Notes: generated from the sequence alone by a model not told the origin. A DNA stretch of 64,000 nucleotides from Sphingomonadales bacterium 39-57-19 (GCA_002282385.1 NCJG01000001.1:496001-560000); one strand, 5' to 3'; shown: positions 8,824-18,385, numbered from the stretch's first letter. Translations and numbers: made by a program.

Positions 8824-9849
8824 TTATCCCTTTTTCAAATGCCGACGTCCAAGAAGTTCGGCGATTTGCACCGCATTCAGCGCTGCCCCCTTGCGCAAGT
8901 TATCGGAGACGCACCAGAACGCAAGACCATTCTCCACGGTGGGATCTTCGCGCACGCGGCTTACATAGGTCGCATCGTCACCGGCAGCTTCGACAGGTGT
9001 GGTGTAGCCGCCATCTGCGCGCTTATCGATCAACATGATGCCAGGCGCTTCACGCAGGATGTTTTGGGCAGTCTCTGCAGACATTTCGCGCTCATATTCG
9101 ATATTGACCGCTTCACTGTGGCCGACGAATACAGGAACGCGCACGCAGGTGGCGGTCAGCTTGATTTTGGTATCGAGGATTTTCTTGACCTCGACCATCA
9201 TCTTCCACTCTTCCTTGGTATAGCCGTCGTCGAGGAAGCTATCGATGTGCGGAATGACGTTGAAAGCGATCTGCTTGGTGAACTTCTTCGCATCTGCGCT
9301 GTCACCGACGAAGATGTTGCGGCTCTGCTCGAACAATTCATCCATGCCCTCTTTGCCCGCGCCGGAGACGGACTGGTAGGTGGAGACAACGACGCGGGTG
9401 ATTTTCGCATAATCGTGCAGCGGCTTCAGCGCGACGACCAACTGCGCTGTCGAGCAGTTCGGGTTCGCAATGATATTCTTGCGCTTATAGATGTCGATCG
9501 CGTCTGGGTTGACCTCAGGCACGATCAACGGGACATCTGGGTCCATGCGGAACAACGAGCTGTTATCGATGACTACACAGCCTGCAGCAGCGGCAATCGG
9601 CGCATATTTCTGGGTTGCTTCTGAACCGATAGCGAAAATCGCCATATCCCAGCCCGACCAGTCGAAATTCTCGATATTCTGGATCTTCAGCATCTTATCG
9701 GTATCGCCATATTCGATTTCGATACCCTGGCTGCGCGATGACGCCAGCACAGCCACTTCATCGGCAGGGAATGCGCGCTCGGCAAGAATATTGACGACCT
9801 CGCGGCCAACATTGCCCGTCGCGCCTGCAACTACGATACGATAACCCAT
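8824..9849 (-). CDS. asd: Aspartate-semialdehyde dehydrogenase
   Basis: This 341-residue enzyme reduces beta-aspartyl phosphate to aspartate semialdehyde with NADPH, the branch point to lysine/diaminopimelate, threonine and methionine. The NADP-binding GATGNVGREV motif opens the protein, the catalytic Cys is in NPNCSTAQLV, and an active-site His lies in FVGHSEAVNIEY. The start at 9849 (MGYRIVVAGATG) follows a GGAAG ribosome-binding site; the frame extends seven codons further without a better site. The terminator of rplS lies just upstream, so asd should have its own promoter in the short gap or depend on readthrough. Confidence 0.96.
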   Translation of the reverse strand: MGYRIVVAGATGNVGREVVNILAERAFPADEVAVLASSRSQGIEIEYGDTDKMLKIQNIENFDWSGWDMAIFAIGSEATQKYAPIAAAAGCVVIDNSSLFRMDPDVPLIVPEVNPDAIDIYKRKNIIANPNCSTAQLVVALKPLHDYAKITRVVVSTYQSVSGAGKEGMDELFEQSRNIFVGDSADAKKFTKQIAFNVIPHIDSFLDDGYTKEEWKMMVEVKKILDTKIKLTATCVRVPVFVGHSEAVNIEYEREMSAETAQNILREAPGIMLIDKRADGGYTTPVEAAGDDATYVSRVREDPTVENGLAFWCVSDNLRKGAALNAVQIAELLGRRHLKKG

Positions 9850-9873
9850 GTTAACTTCCTTCAATGGCAATAA

Positions 9874-9908
9874 AAAAGGCCGGGCTCTTTGTGGGAGCCC
9901 GGCCTTTT
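9874..9908 (-). terminator. Intrinsic terminator after rplS
   Basis: A perfect 10-bp GC-rich stem (GGCCGGGCTC with GAGCCCGGCC, 9878-9887 and 9895-9904) is extended by A4/T4. On the minus strand it is followed by six U residues. It closes the ffh-rpsP-rimM-trmD-rplS block before asd. Confidence 0.9.
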
Positions 9909-9941
9909 GTGTTTGGTTAGAAACGCAACGCGGCTCCTGCC

Positions 9942-10334
9942 TTATTCGGCAGCCTCGGTGGTTTTAATAGGACGCGGGTCGCGGCGTTCGGCAATACGTG
10001 CCTTCTTACCGGTCAAGCCACGCAGATAGTAAAGCTTCGCACGACGTACGACGCCCTTACGGACAACTTCGATGCTGTCGATATTTGGGCTGTACAGTGG
10101 GAATACGCGCTCAACACCTTCGCCGAACGACATTTTACGTACGGTGAAGTTGGAGCCCATGCCCTTGTTCGAACGTGCGATGCATACACCTTCGTAATTC
10201 TGAATACGCGTGCGCTCACCTTCGATGACCTTCACGCCCACCTTGACGGTGTCACCTGCACGGAATGCAGGAATTTTTTTGTTTTCTGACAAAGCTGCAA
10301 TAGCTTCGGCTTCGAGTGTTTGGATGAGGTTCAT
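9942..10334 (-). CDS. rplS: 50S ribosomal protein L19
   Basis: This 130-residue protein is a standard L19, located at the interface of the two ribosomal subunits. Family signatures are [20 protein letters not shown], the [15 protein letters not shown] turn, and the C-terminal [19 protein letters not shown]. It lies seven bases after trmD in the conserved order rpsP-rimM-trmD-rplS, and a strong terminator follows. Confidence 0.98.
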   Translation of the reverse strand: MNLIQTLEAEAIAALSENKKIPAFRAGDTVKVGVKVIEGERTRIQNYEGVCIARSNKGMGSNFTVRKMSFGEGVERVFPLYSPNIDSIEVVRKGVVRRAKLYYLRGLTGKKARIAERRDPRPIKTTEAAE

Positions 10335-10341
10335 GCCCCAT

Positions 10342-11082
10342 TTAATCCTTATTCTTTTGTCGCACGTCAGAGGCAGGCTGAACCCGGGCGTCTTTGTAAC
10401 GCCCCCAAAGGTCCGGTCTGCGTAACCGAGTATCTTCCTCCGCCCTTTGTTTCCGCCAGGTGGCTATTTTCGCATGATCCCCCGATCGCAACACTTCAGG
10501 GATCATTCGCCCTTCCCAATCATTGGGCCGGGTATAGTGCGGATATTCAAGCAACCCTTGTTCAAAGGACTCCTCATCACCGCTGGAAGTCGCGCCCATT
10601 ACGCCGGGAAGCAGCCGAATGCAAGCATCTAACAGCATTAATGCGCCAATTTCGCCGCCCGAAAGCACGATATCGCCCATCGAAACCTGTTCAATATGGG
10701 GTCGGGCATCAAAAATACGCTCGTCAAAGCCCTCAAAGCGGCCGCAAAGGACGGTAACGCCTGGGCCTGCAGCAAGTTCGCGAATGCGGCTCTGTGTAAT
10801 CGTCTTCCCGCGCGGCGTCATCGCCAAAACGGGGACATTTGGCTGCTGCACAGACGCATGATCAACCGCTGCGGCGAGTATGTCCGCGCGCAGTACCATC
10901 CCTGCCCCGCCGCCAGCGGGCGTGTCGTCGACGGTCCGATGCTTGTCGGTCGCAAAGTCACGGATATGGATGGGCGCACAGGACCATTTGCCCTCTTCAA
11001 GCGCGCGGCCCGCCAAGGATATTCCCAGAGGACCGGGAAACATTTCGGGATAAAGCGTCAGGATTTGGGCGGCGAATGTCAT
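10342..11082 (-). CDS. trmD: tRNA (guanine-37-N1)-methyltransferase
   Basis: This 246-residue SPOUT methyltransferase puts the N1-methyl group on G37 of tRNAs reading CNN codons and so prevents +1 frameshifting. Trefoil-knot and SAM-binding segments are visible as [25 protein letters not shown] and [17 protein letters not shown], and the C-terminal part has [18 protein letters not shown] and [12 protein letters not shown]. The start at 11082 overlaps the rimM stop codon (ATGA), which fits the family N-terminus [19 protein letters not shown]; a 17-codon upstream extension has no family match. Confidence 0.97.
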   Translation of the reverse strand: MTFAAQILTLYPEMFPGPLGISLAGRALEEGKWSCAPIHIRDFATDKHRTVDDTPAGGGAGMVLRADILAAAVDHASVQQPNVPVLAMTPRGKTITQSRIRELAAGPGVTVLCGRFEGFDERIFDARPHIEQVSMGDIVLSGGEIGALMLLDACIRLLPGVMGATSSGDEESFEQGLLEYPHYTRPNDWEGRMIPEVLRSGDHAKIATWRKQRAEEDTRLRRPDLWGRYKDARVQPASDVRQKNKD

Positions 11083-11585
11083 ATGACGAAGTCGGCATCG
11101 ATGACGATGCGTCCGCCCGCTTGCGCGCCCCATTCCGGCACAGCTTCGGCGGTCATTGGAACCATGAACTTTTTGCCCGGCTTGCCATCAGCTGGCGGCA
11201 TCTGGATTTCGAGGACGTCGCTGGCGCCAAAATTTTCAACGGCTATGCAACTACCAAGGTCAGTGCCATCGGTTGAAACGCAAGGAAGCCCAAGAAGGTC
11301 GCTATAATAATATTCGCCCTCGCCCAGTTCAGGCAAGGCATCGCGCGGCACGGTCAACAATGTGCTGCGCAGTTTTTCCGCTGCATTGCGGTCATTTATT
11401 TCGGCAAAGCGCGCAATCGCGCCGTCTTTTGTTGGGCGGAGGGATTTAACCGTCAACGCACCATCATTAAAACTTTTGTAGCGTTTCAAGCTGTCCACAT
11501 TTTCTGCAAACAGCTTGAGACGAACTTCACCCGTCACGCCATGCGCGCCAGAAACGGCGGCAAGCGTGACGGTTGAGTCAGCCAA
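11079..11585 (-). CDS. rimM: Ribosome maturation factor RimM
   Basis: This 168-residue protein assists maturation of the 30S subunit head and binds S19. The N-terminal RimM domain opens with [21 protein letters not shown], and the C-terminal PRC-barrel domain contains [15 protein letters not shown] and a [10 protein letters not shown] segment. It lies three bases after rpsP and overlaps trmD by four bases in the conserved operon. Confidence 0.96.
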   Translation of the reverse strand: MADSTVTLAAVSGAHGVTGEVRLKLFAENVDSLKRYKSFNDGALTVKSLRPTKDGAIARFAEINDRNAAEKLRSTLLTVPRDALPELGEGEYYYSDLLGLPCVSTDGTDLGSCIAVENFGASDVLEIQMPPADGKPGKKFMVPMTAEAVPEWGAQAGGRIVIDADFVI

Positions 11586-11588
11586 GGC

Positions 11589-12146
11589 TTAGCCCTCAGC
11601 CTTTTCTTCGGTTGCTTCTTCAGCTGCAGGCGCAGCTTCCTCAGCAGCAGGTGCTTCTTCAGCAGGCGCAGCTTCTTCAGCGGCAGGCGCTTCTTCAACC
11701 GCAGGTGCGGCTTCTTCAGCGGCTTCTTCAGCGGCTACTTCTTCAACAACTTCTGGCTCAGGCTCAGGTGCTGGAGCGGCTGCAGCTGCTGCTGCGGCTT
11801 CTTCGGCTTCTGCAAGCTTGGTTGCCTTGTCTTCAGCGCGATCCTTGGCCTTCTGGCCTGGTTCACCCTTGTTCGGGTTGCTCTTAACCTTACGCTCTTT
11901 GACGCCAGCGACGTCAAGGAAGCGTGCAACGCGGTCCGATGGCTGCGCACCAGCGGCAAGCCAATGCTTCGCACGCTCGGTGTCGAGGATCATACGCTCT
12001 GCGCTGTCCTTTGGAAGCTGTGGGTTGTAGCTGCCGATACGCTCAATGAACTTGCCGTCGCGTGGTGCGCGGGCGTCGGCTACGACGATTTTATAATAAG
12101 GACGCTTTTTCGAACCGCCCCGTGACAAACGCATGGATAATGCCAT
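11589..12146 (-). CDS. rpsP: 30S ribosomal protein S16 with a long acidic Ala/Glu-rich tail
   Basis: Residues 1-80 are a normal S16 ([55 protein letters not shown]). The protein then continues to 185 residues, while S16 is usually about 80-90. The extension is first basic ([19 protein letters not shown]) and then consists of about 80 residues of Ala, Glu and Pro in imperfect repeats such as [12 protein letters not shown]. The frame stays open through the repeats and ends just before rimM, so it is a real extension and not a frameshift. Shorter tails occur in other alphaproteobacteria as far as I recall. Confidence 0.95.
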   Translation of the reverse strand: MALSMRLSRGGSKKRPYYKIVVADARAPRDGKFIERIGSYNPQLPKDSAERMILDTERAKHWLAAGAQPSDRVARFLDVAGVKERKVKSNPNKGEPGQKAKDRAEDKATKLAEAEEAAAAAAAAPAPEPEPEVVEEVAAEEAAEEAAPAVEEAPAAEEAAPAEEAPAAEEAAPAAEEATEEKAEG

Positions 12147-12192
12147 AAAACTAACTCACCTTTCTGAAATATTCTTAAATTAAATGTGATAC

Positions 12193-13692
12193 TTATTTCT
12201 TTTTATTAAGAAGTCTTGCGAGGTCTGGCGGCATTCCGCCACCACCGCCCATTCCGGGCAGACCGCCGAAACCGGGTGGCAAAGCGCCGGGGGGAAGTCC
12301 GTGCATTCCCTCCATCGCGCCACCCAAGTCGCCGCCGCCGCCCATGCCACCTTTGCCGCCGCCAAACATGGCGGCGAGGCCTTTGAGGCCGCCCATCTTG
12401 CGAATGCGCTTCATGGCGCTCGCCATTTCCTGGTGCATTTTAATGAGCTTGTTGACGTCCTGCACGGTCATGCCCGACCCCTTGGCAATCCGGATTTTGC
12501 GTTTGGCGTTCAACAATTCAGGCTTCGCGCGCTCTTTTGGCGTCATGGAACCAATGATGGCGTCCATATGCACGAGCAATTTGTCGTTCATACCGCCGGC
12601 GTCCATCGCCTGCTTGGCCTTTTTCATGCCCGGGATCATACCCGCAAGCGCACCGAGGCCGCCCATTTTGGACATTTGGCGGAACTGCATGCGCAGGTCT
12701 TCCATGTCGAACTGGCCCTTGGCCATTTTGGCCGCGAGCTTATCCGCGTCCTCTTTTTCGACCATTTCGGTCGCACGCTCGACAAGGCCGACGACGTCGC
12801 CCATGCCCAATATGCGTCCGGCAACACGGCTTGGGTTAAATGCTTCGATTGCATCCAGCTTTTCACCGACGCCCGCAAATTTGATGGGCTTGCCCGTAAT
12901 GGCGCGCATCGACAGCGCAGCACCGCCGCGTGCATCACCGTCCATACGGGTCAGCACGATACCGGTTACATTAACGCGTTCACCGAAGCTTTTGGCGACA
13001 TTTACGGCATCTTGACCCGTGAGCGAGTCGACCACGAGCAGGATTTCCTGCGGAACGGAGACCTTTGCCACCGCCTGCATTTCGTCCATCAACTGCTGAT
13101 CAACATGCAAGCGGCCAGCGGTGTCGAGGATCAGGACATCAAAGCCCTGCAACTTTGCAGCCTGCATCGCACGCTTGGCAATATCAACGGGCTGCTGCCC
13201 CTGCATAATCGGAAGCGTGGCAATTTCGGTCTGCGTACCAAGCGTCGCCAACTGCTCTTGTGCGGCAGGACGATTGACGTCCAACGAAGCCATCAGGACT
13301 TTCTTGCCCTGCTTGGCCTTCAGCATCTTCGCAATCTTGGCCGTCGTCGTCGTTTTACCCGAGCCCTGCAAACCGACCATCATGATGATCGCAGGCGGCG
13401 CTACAGCGAGATCAAGGTCGCTTTGTTCCGCGCCAAGCATTTCGACAAGCGCATCATTAACGATTTTAACGACTTGCTGGCCGGGCGTTATCGACTTCAG
13501 AACCTGCGCGCCAACGGCTTGCTCGGTGACCTTCTCAACGAAGTCACGAACGACGGGAAGTGCGACATCGGCCTCAAGCAAAGCCACACGCACTTCGCGC
13601 ATCGCTTCACGAACGTCAGCTTCGTTTAACGCACCGCGACCGCGCAGGCGATCAAACACCCCTCCTAACCGGTCGCTCAGCTTGTCAAACAT
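12193..13692 (-). CDS. ffh: Signal recognition particle protein (SRP54)
   Basis: This 499-residue GTPase binds signal sequences and 4.5S RNA and delivers ribosomes to FtsY. The N domain opens with MFDKLSDRLGGVFDRLRGR, the G domain has GLQGSGKTTTTAKIA, DVNRPAAQEQL, DTAGRLHVDQQLMDEM and TRMDGDARGGAALS, and the M domain is Met-rich with SGMTVQDVNKLIKMHQ. The C-terminus is a Gly/Met/Pro-rich tail. Two ATGs lie six bases apart; the second (13692) is preferred because AAGGA is then correctly spaced, while it abuts the first. It heads the block leading to rplS. Confidence 0.97.
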   Translation of the reverse strand: MFDKLSDRLGGVFDRLRGRGALNEADVREAMREVRVALLEADVALPVVRDFVEKVTEQAVGAQVLKSITPGQQVVKIVNDALVEMLGAEQSDLDLAVAPPAIIMMVGLQGSGKTTTTAKIAKMLKAKQGKKVLMASLDVNRPAAQEQLATLGTQTEIATLPIMQGQQPVDIAKRAMQAAKLQGFDVLILDTAGRLHVDQQLMDEMQAVAKVSVPQEILLVVDSLTGQDAVNVAKSFGERVNVTGIVLTRMDGDARGGAALSMRAITGKPIKFAGVGEKLDAIEAFNPSRVAGRILGMGDVVGLVERATEMVEKEDADKLAAKMAKGQFDMEDLRMQFRQMSKMGGLGALAGMIPGMKKAKQAMDAGGMNDKLLVHMDAIIGSMTPKERAKPELLNAKRKIRIAKGSGMTVQDVNKLIKMHQEMASAMKRIRKMGGLKGLAAMFGGGKGGMGGGGDLGGAMEGMHGLPPGALPPGFGGLPGMGGGGGMPPDLARLLNKKK

Positions 13693-13975
13693 CGACATTC
13701 CTTACCAACATGCCCCGTTTGAGGCATAAACGAACAAAAAGCCGGTGAGCGAATCTTCGCCGACCAGCTTGGAAACAACGGATTTCCAACAAATTTTGAA
13801 AGGCAATATCCTTGCCTTGGACGCGCCCTACCCTCCTTGGCGTCGCAAATCAAGTTTTTCCGTTGGTTGGAACGGCCGCGACCTGTGCCCAATCACGGCG
13901 GCTCGATAAACAATAGGTTGGCCATATTCGGCATCAACGGTAGACTTGATGCCCCGCTGCCCCTAAATCGCCGCC
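13693..13975. other. Intergenic region between divergent ffh and dapF, with two short inverted repeats
   Basis: This 283-base gap must hold the promoters of both ffh and dapF. Two perfect 7-bp inverted repeats lie close together: TTGGAAA/TTTCCAA at 13769-13775 and 13783-13789, and AAGGCAA/TTGCCTT at 13800-13806 and 13812-13818. Neither has a T-run. They could be protein-binding sites, but no regulator can be named. No convincing ORF is present. Confidence 0.4.
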
Positions 13976-14782
13976 ATGACGATGGGCGAATTTCACAAGA
14001 TGCATGGGCTCGGCAATGACTTTGTCATTATCGACGCACGCGTCCAATCCATAGAAATGTCCCCTGCCCGCGCGCAAATGATCGCGGATCGCAAGTTTGG
14101 GATTGGCTGTGACCAGCTTATCCTTTTGCTGCCTTCAGTAATCGCGGATGTCCGCATGCGGATATTCAATCCTGATGGTAGCGAGGTTGAGGCTTGCGGC
14201 AATGCGTCACGCTGCGTCGTTGCACTGTTGAACCAAGACCTCAACATTGAAACATTGGGCGGCATCATTTCAGGCAAGCTGTCGGGCAATGATGTTGAAG
14301 TATCCATGGGTGAAGCCACTTTTGCATGGCAAGACATTCCTCTGGCGTTCGCTATGAATACTGACGCGATGCCACTGGCTTGGGACAATCTCGCCGCGCC
14401 AATGGCCATCAATATGGGCAACCCACATGCCGTATTTTTTGTCGATGATGTTGATGCCTTCGACTTGCGCCAGCTGGGCCCGACCATTGAAAACGATTCC
14501 GTGTTCCCCGAACGGGTAAACGTAAATGTCGCGTCGATTGCCGGGAATGAAATCCACCTAAATGTTTGGGAACGCGGCGCCGGCTTGACGGGCGCTTGCG
14601 GAACCGGGGGCTGTGCCACGGCCGTTGCAGCTATCCGTCAGGGCAAGGCGACATCCCCCGTGACAGTCCACCAATCGGGCGGAACGCTGACCATCGACTG
14701 GAGCCCGGGACAGCCCGTCATCATGACCGGCAGCGCCACTTATGTATTCAAAGGTCAGGCTGACTGGGATGCATTTGGATGA
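13976..14782 (+). CDS. dapF: Diaminopimelate epimerase
   Basis: This 268-residue enzyme converts LL- to meso-diaminopimelate in the lysine and peptidoglycan pathway. The two catalytic cysteines are in EACGNASRC and in GACGTGGCATAV, and the N-terminal FHKMHGLGNDFVIID block is diagnostic. Two starts six bases apart (13976, 13982) are possible and neither has a clear ribosome-binding site. Its stop codon overlaps the mtaB start (ATGA), so it leads the operon dapF-mtaB-ftsY-yciB. Confidence 0.97.
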   Translation: MTMGEFHKMHGLGNDFVIIDARVQSIEMSPARAQMIADRKFGIGCDQLILLLPSVIADVRMRIFNPDGSEVEACGNASRCVVALLNQDLNIETLGGIISGKLSGNDVEVSMGEATFAWQDIPLAFAMNTDAMPLAWDNLAAPMAINMGNPHAVFFVDDVDAFDLRQLGPTIENDSVFPERVNVNVASIAGNEIHLNVWERGAGLTGACGTGGCATAVAAIRQGKATSPVTVHQSGGTLTIDWSPGQPVIMTGSATYVFKGQADWDAFG

Positions 14783-16044
14783 ACGCGCCCGTCAAAAAGC
14801 CTGAAGTCATCAGCATGGGTTGCCGCCTGAACTTGGCGGAGAGCAATGCCCTGGCTGAACAACTCGCGGGCCGCGATGACATTGTCATCATAAACAGCTG
14901 CGCGGTGACCAATGAGTCTGTGCGGCAAACACGCCAAGCCATCCGTCAGGCGCATCGGCGTCGCCCGGACGCGTCTGTGTGGGTCACCGGCTGCGCTGCA
15001 CAGGTGGAGCCAGAAACATTTCGGGCCATGCCAGAGGTTGCGGGCGTCTTTGGCAATCATGAGAAACAAGACGCCACCTTGTTACGCGATTTGATGGATC
15101 GTTCCGATAGGCCGGTCATTGTCTCGGACATCATGACCATCGCGCAAACCGCGCCGCATCTGGTCACCGCCTATTCGGGCAAAACCCGCGCTTTTGTCGA
15201 AGTTCAAAATGGCTGCGATCACCGCTGCACATTTTGCATCATACCCTATGGCCGCGGCAACAGCCGCTCCGTCCCTGCTGGCAGCGTCATTGAACATATT
15301 CAAAAGCTCGTCGACACGGGCTTTAAAGAGGTGGTGCTGACGGGTGTTGACGTGACCAGCTATGGCCATGATCTTCCGGGCAGCCCCAATTTAGGATCAC
15401 TGGTTGAACGGATATTGAAACTCGTTCCCGATCTTGCGCGCCTCAGGCTATCGTCGATTGATGGTGTTGAGATTGACGACCGGCTTTTTGATTTGCTCAC
15501 GGGAGAGACGCGCGTGATGCCGCATGTTCATTTGTCGCTGCAAGCTGGCGACAATATGATCCTGAAGCGCATGAAACGCCGCCATAGCCGCGAACTCGCG
15601 ATCGATCTGGTTGCGCGCCTTACAGCAAAGCGTCCCGAAATCGCCATTGGCGCGGATATTATTGCCGGCTTCCCGACCGAAGACGATGCGATGTTTGCCA
15701 ACAGCATTGACCTCGTTGCACAATGCGGGATCGTGCACGGGCATATATTCCCATATTCGCCCAAAAAGGGCACGCCAGCCGCGCGCATGCCGCAACTGCC
15801 CCATCCCGTTATCAAGGCGCGTGCCAAGGCTTTACGCGAAGCGGTCGCGGCAGAAAAATCCCGCTGGCTGGAGGGGCTCATTGGCACCATCCAGAATGTC
15901 GCAGTCGAAAATGGCGGCATGGGTGGCCACGCGGAGAATTTCGCGTATCTGCAGCTGGATAAAGTCATGCCCGAAGGCAACATTGTCGCCGCGCGGGTGT
16001 TGCGGTCAACAGACGGAATATTGCAGGCAGAGGTTGAAGAATGA
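14779..16044 (+). CDS. mtaB: tRNA threonylcarbamoyladenosine methylthiotransferase MtaB
   Basis: This 421-residue radical-SAM enzyme turns t6A37 of tRNA into ms2t6A. Three N-terminal cysteines for the auxiliary iron-sulfur cluster lie in SMGCRLNLAES, INSCAVTNES and VTGCAAQVEP. The radical-SAM motif is NGCDHRCTFCIIPYGRG, and family segments SLQAGDNMILKRMKRRH and GADIIAGFPTEDD follow. The C-terminal TRAM-like part is short. The CRLN form of the first motif fits MtaB better than MiaB. It overlaps both neighbours by four bases. Confidence 0.93.
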   Translation: MNAPVKKPEVISMGCRLNLAESNALAEQLAGRDDIVIINSCAVTNESVRQTRQAIRQAHRRRPDASVWVTGCAAQVEPETFRAMPEVAGVFGNHEKQDATLLRDLMDRSDRPVIVSDIMTIAQTAPHLVTAYSGKTRAFVEVQNGCDHRCTFCIIPYGRGNSRSVPAGSVIEHIQKLVDTGFKEVVLTGVDVTSYGHDLPGSPNLGSLVERILKLVPDLARLRLSSIDGVEIDDRLFDLLTGETRVMPHVHLSLQAGDNMILKRMKRRHSRELAIDLVARLTAKRPEIAIGADIIAGFPTEDDAMFANSIDLVAQCGIVHGHIFPYSPKKGTPAARMPQLPHPVIKARAKALREAVAAEKSRWLEGLIGTIQNVAVENGGMGGHAENFAYLQLDKVMPEGNIVAARVLRSTDGILQAEVEE

Positions 16045-16970
16045 GCGAGAATGCTGGGTGGAAAGACCGACTGTTTGGCGGCCTGAAGAAAACATCAGGA
16101 AAGCTGACGGAGAATATCGCGGGGCTTGTTACCAAGGCAAAGCTGGAAGCGCGCGACCTCGATGACATTGAAGATGCGTTGATTGCTTCGGACCTTGGCC
16201 CAGCCATGGCAGCGCAAATTCGCGACAAGATTGCTGCGGGACGCTTTGACAAGGGCATTGATGCCGAAGGAATCCGGCAGATTGTCGAGGACGAAGTGGC
16301 CGCCGTTTTGGCACCCGTCGCATCCCCGCTCGAAATCGATGCATTCCCGCGCCCTCAGGTCATATTGGTGATTGGCGTAAACGGATCGGGCAAGACCACC
16401 ACGATTGCAAAGCTGGCCCACCTTTTCCTTGAACAGGATTATGGCGTCATGCTGGCCGCAGGGGATACGTTCCGCGCGGCTGCCATTGGCCAGTTAAAAG
16501 TTTGGGCCGAGCGCCTTGGCGTACCCATTGTGACTGGCCCCGAAGGCGGCGATGCTGCTGGTGTCGTGTTTGATGCGGTAAAAAAGGCGACCGCAGAAGG
16601 CATCGACGTGCTGATCGTCGACACCGCTGGACGGCTTCAGAACAAGCGCGAGTTGATGGATGAGCTGGCGAAAATCCGTCGCGTGCTTGGTCGCCTCAAT
16701 CCCGCGGCTCCGCACAATGTGGTGTTGGTTCTGGATGCAACGACGGGGCAGAATGCGCTATCGCAAATCGAAACCTTTAAAGAAGTCGCTGACGTAACTG
16801 GACTTGTAATGACCAAATTGGACGGCAGCGCGCGCGGCGGAATCTTGGTCGCGGCGGCCAAGCAGTTCGGCCTACCCATTCACGCCATTGGCGTCGGCGA
16901 GACCATCGATGACCTGCGCCCCTTCAACGCGCAAGATGTTGCCCGTGCCATCAGCGGCGGTTCGTTGTGA
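16041..16970 (+). CDS. ftsY: SRP receptor GTPase FtsY
   Basis: This 309-residue protein docks SRP-ribosome complexes at the membrane. It has a short N-terminal region instead of the long acidic A domain of E. coli, then the NG domain with GVNGSGKTTTIAKLAHLF, AAGDTFRAAAIGQL, VDTAGRLQNKRELMDEL, TKLDGSARGG and the closing GVGETIDDLRPFNAQ. Its partner ffh lies 2.3 kb away on the other strand. Start and stop overlap mtaB and yciB, so translation is coupled. Confidence 0.97.
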   Translation: MSENAGWKDRLFGGLKKTSGKLTENIAGLVTKAKLEARDLDDIEDALIASDLGPAMAAQIRDKIAAGRFDKGIDAEGIRQIVEDEVAAVLAPVASPLEIDAFPRPQVILVIGVNGSGKTTTIAKLAHLFLEQDYGVMLAAGDTFRAAAIGQLKVWAERLGVPIVTGPEGGDAAGVVFDAVKKATAEGIDVLIVDTAGRLQNKRELMDELAKIRRVLGRLNPAAPHNVVLVLDATTGQNALSQIETFKEVADVTGLVMTKLDGSARGGILVAAAKQFGLPIHAIGVGETIDDLRPFNAQDVARAISGGSL

Positions 16971-17596
16971 ACGACGCAGCCACGCCCAAAAAGCCCTCGA
17001 GCACCTTAAACTTCATTCTCGATTTTGGACCGCTGCTGCTGTTTTTTGTGGCATCAAAATTTGGCAGTTCGGACACCGACCCGAAACAAGGTGCAATTGT
17101 TGGCACCGCAACGTTCATGGCCGCGATCCTTGTTGCGGTCATTATCTCCAAGGTGAAGCTGGGCAAAATTTCACCGATGCTAAAACTCACGGCCGCTTTA
17201 GGCGTATTTTTCGGCGCGCTTACGATCTGGTTCCATGACGAACGCTTCATCCAGATTAAGCCGACGATCATTTACGCCTTTTTCGCGCTTCTGCTGCTTG
17301 GTGGATGGTTCCGCGGCAAAGCGATGCTCAAATATGTTCTGGAGCATGCCTATCAAGGTCTGGACGAAGCCGGCTGGTTAAAGCTGTCATTAAATTGGGG
17401 CGTGTTTTTCCTCGTTCTCGCCGGACTAAACGAGATTTTTCGGCAGCCCGAATGGTTTTCGTTCGACACCTGGCTGTCCATTAAGGTGTGGGGCGTAACT
17501 GCCTGCACGTTCCTGTTCGCGTTTGCCAATATCCCAATGCTGATGCGCCACGGGCTAAAACTGGGCGACGATACCGAGACACCGCCCAAGGCGTAA
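16967..17596 (+). CDS. yciB: Inner-membrane septation protein A family (YciB/IspA)
   Basis: This 209-residue protein has about five membrane helices and the family segments FILDFGPLLLFFVASKF, TIWFHDERFIQIKPTIIYA and LNWGVFFLVLAGLNEI followed by WLSIKVWG. The family is linked to septation and envelope synthesis. The start is GTG at 16967 and overlaps the ftsY stop codon. The end is only three bases from the convergent sodB stop codon. Confidence 0.93.
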   Translation: MNDAATPKKPSSTLNFILDFGPLLLFFVASKFGSSDTDPKQGAIVGTATFMAAILVAVIISKVKLGKISPMLKLTAALGVFFGALTIWFHDERFIQIKPTIIYAFFALLLLGGWFRGKAMLKYVLEHAYQGLDEAGWLKLSLNWGVFFLVLAGLNEIFRQPEWFSFDTWLSIKVWGVTACTFLFAFANIPMLMRHGLKLGDDTETPPKA

Positions 17597-17598
17597 GT

Positions 17599-18219
17599 TC
17601 AGGACTGGTCAGCGCGGGAGACACCATGTCCATCTAGATTTTCGGCGACGAATTCCCAATTAATCGCATTGGCGAGTAACGCGTCGATATAGTCGGGGCG
17701 GGCATTGCGATAGTCGATATAATAAGCATGCTCCCACACATCGATTGTGAGCAAGGGCTTCATATCATGCACCAAGGGTGTGTCGGCGTCATGTAACGAC
17801 GTGATCTTCAATTGGCCGCCGTCGACAACAAGCCACGCCCAACCGCTCGCAAAATGCGCCACTGCTTCTTCTTTGAACTTCACCAGCAGGTTTTCGACAC
17901 TGCCGAAGCTGTCATCAATCATTGTCTTTAACTGGCCGCCAGGCACCTGTTTTTCAGGTGTCAGACACTGCCAATAAAAGCTGTGGTTCCAAATTTGCGC
18001 GGCGTTGTTGAACAATTGTGTGTTGCCCTTCGCCTTGGCAGCCGTGATAACTTTGCTCAAGGGCGCACCTGATAAGGCCGCATCGTCGGCGACCAAGGCA
18101 TTGGTTTTATCGACATACGCCTTGTGATGCTTGCCATGGTGAAAGTCGAACGTTTCGGCAGAAATGAGGCCGCCGAAGGAAATTGCGTCGTAAGGAAGTT
18201 CGGGGAGAATGAAGGGCAT
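17599..18219 (-). CDS. sodB: Superoxide dismutase, Fe type
   Basis: This 206-residue enzyme dismutates superoxide. Metal ligands lie in FDFHHGKHHKAYV, AAQIWNHSFYWQCL and IDVWEHAYYIDY. The AAQIWNHSFYW form resembles Fe-SOD of E. coli more than Mn-SOD; cambialistic use cannot be excluded. The start at 18219 (MPFILPELPYDA) is chosen from the family N-terminus and an AGGAAA site eight bases upstream; the ten-codon extension is not conserved. No signal peptide is seen, so it is cytoplasmic. Confidence 0.95.
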   Translation of the reverse strand: MPFILPELPYDAISFGGLISAETFDFHHGKHHKAYVDKTNALVADDAALSGAPLSKVITAAKAKGNTQLFNNAAQIWNHSFYWQCLTPEKQVPGGQLKTMIDDSFGSVENLLVKFKEEAVAHFASGWAWLVVDGGQLKITSLHDADTPLVHDMKPLLTIDVWEHAYYIDYRNARPDYIDALLANAINWEFVAENLDGHGVSRADQS

Positions 18220-18385
18220 GTTGCATGTTTCCTTTTGAGAAGTCCGCAACGCAAACCAACGGGCGCAGCGCCCGTTCCGTCGGGCGCACGCAAATTACGC
18301 AGAAATTATGTGACAAAAGCGGCCCACAAAGATAGGCAGGAACGCATCAGGGGCAAAATCACCTGAATGCCTACAGGAGGAAAAA

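Noticed and set aside
11573..11887. Leu/Gln-rich plus-strand frame opposite the S16 tail
   Set aside because: Its composition follows from the antisense of GCA/GAA repeats; no start signal.
11589..11910. Frameshift or sequencing artefact in the rpsP tail
   Set aside because: The repeats keep one frame over about 240 bases and end at a normal stop three bases before rimM.
12301..13629. Long plus-strand open frame of 442 codons opposite ffh
   Set aside because: It is antisense to the fully conserved SRP54 gene, is His-rich in a way that mirrors Met/Gly codons, and has no ribosome-binding site or family match.
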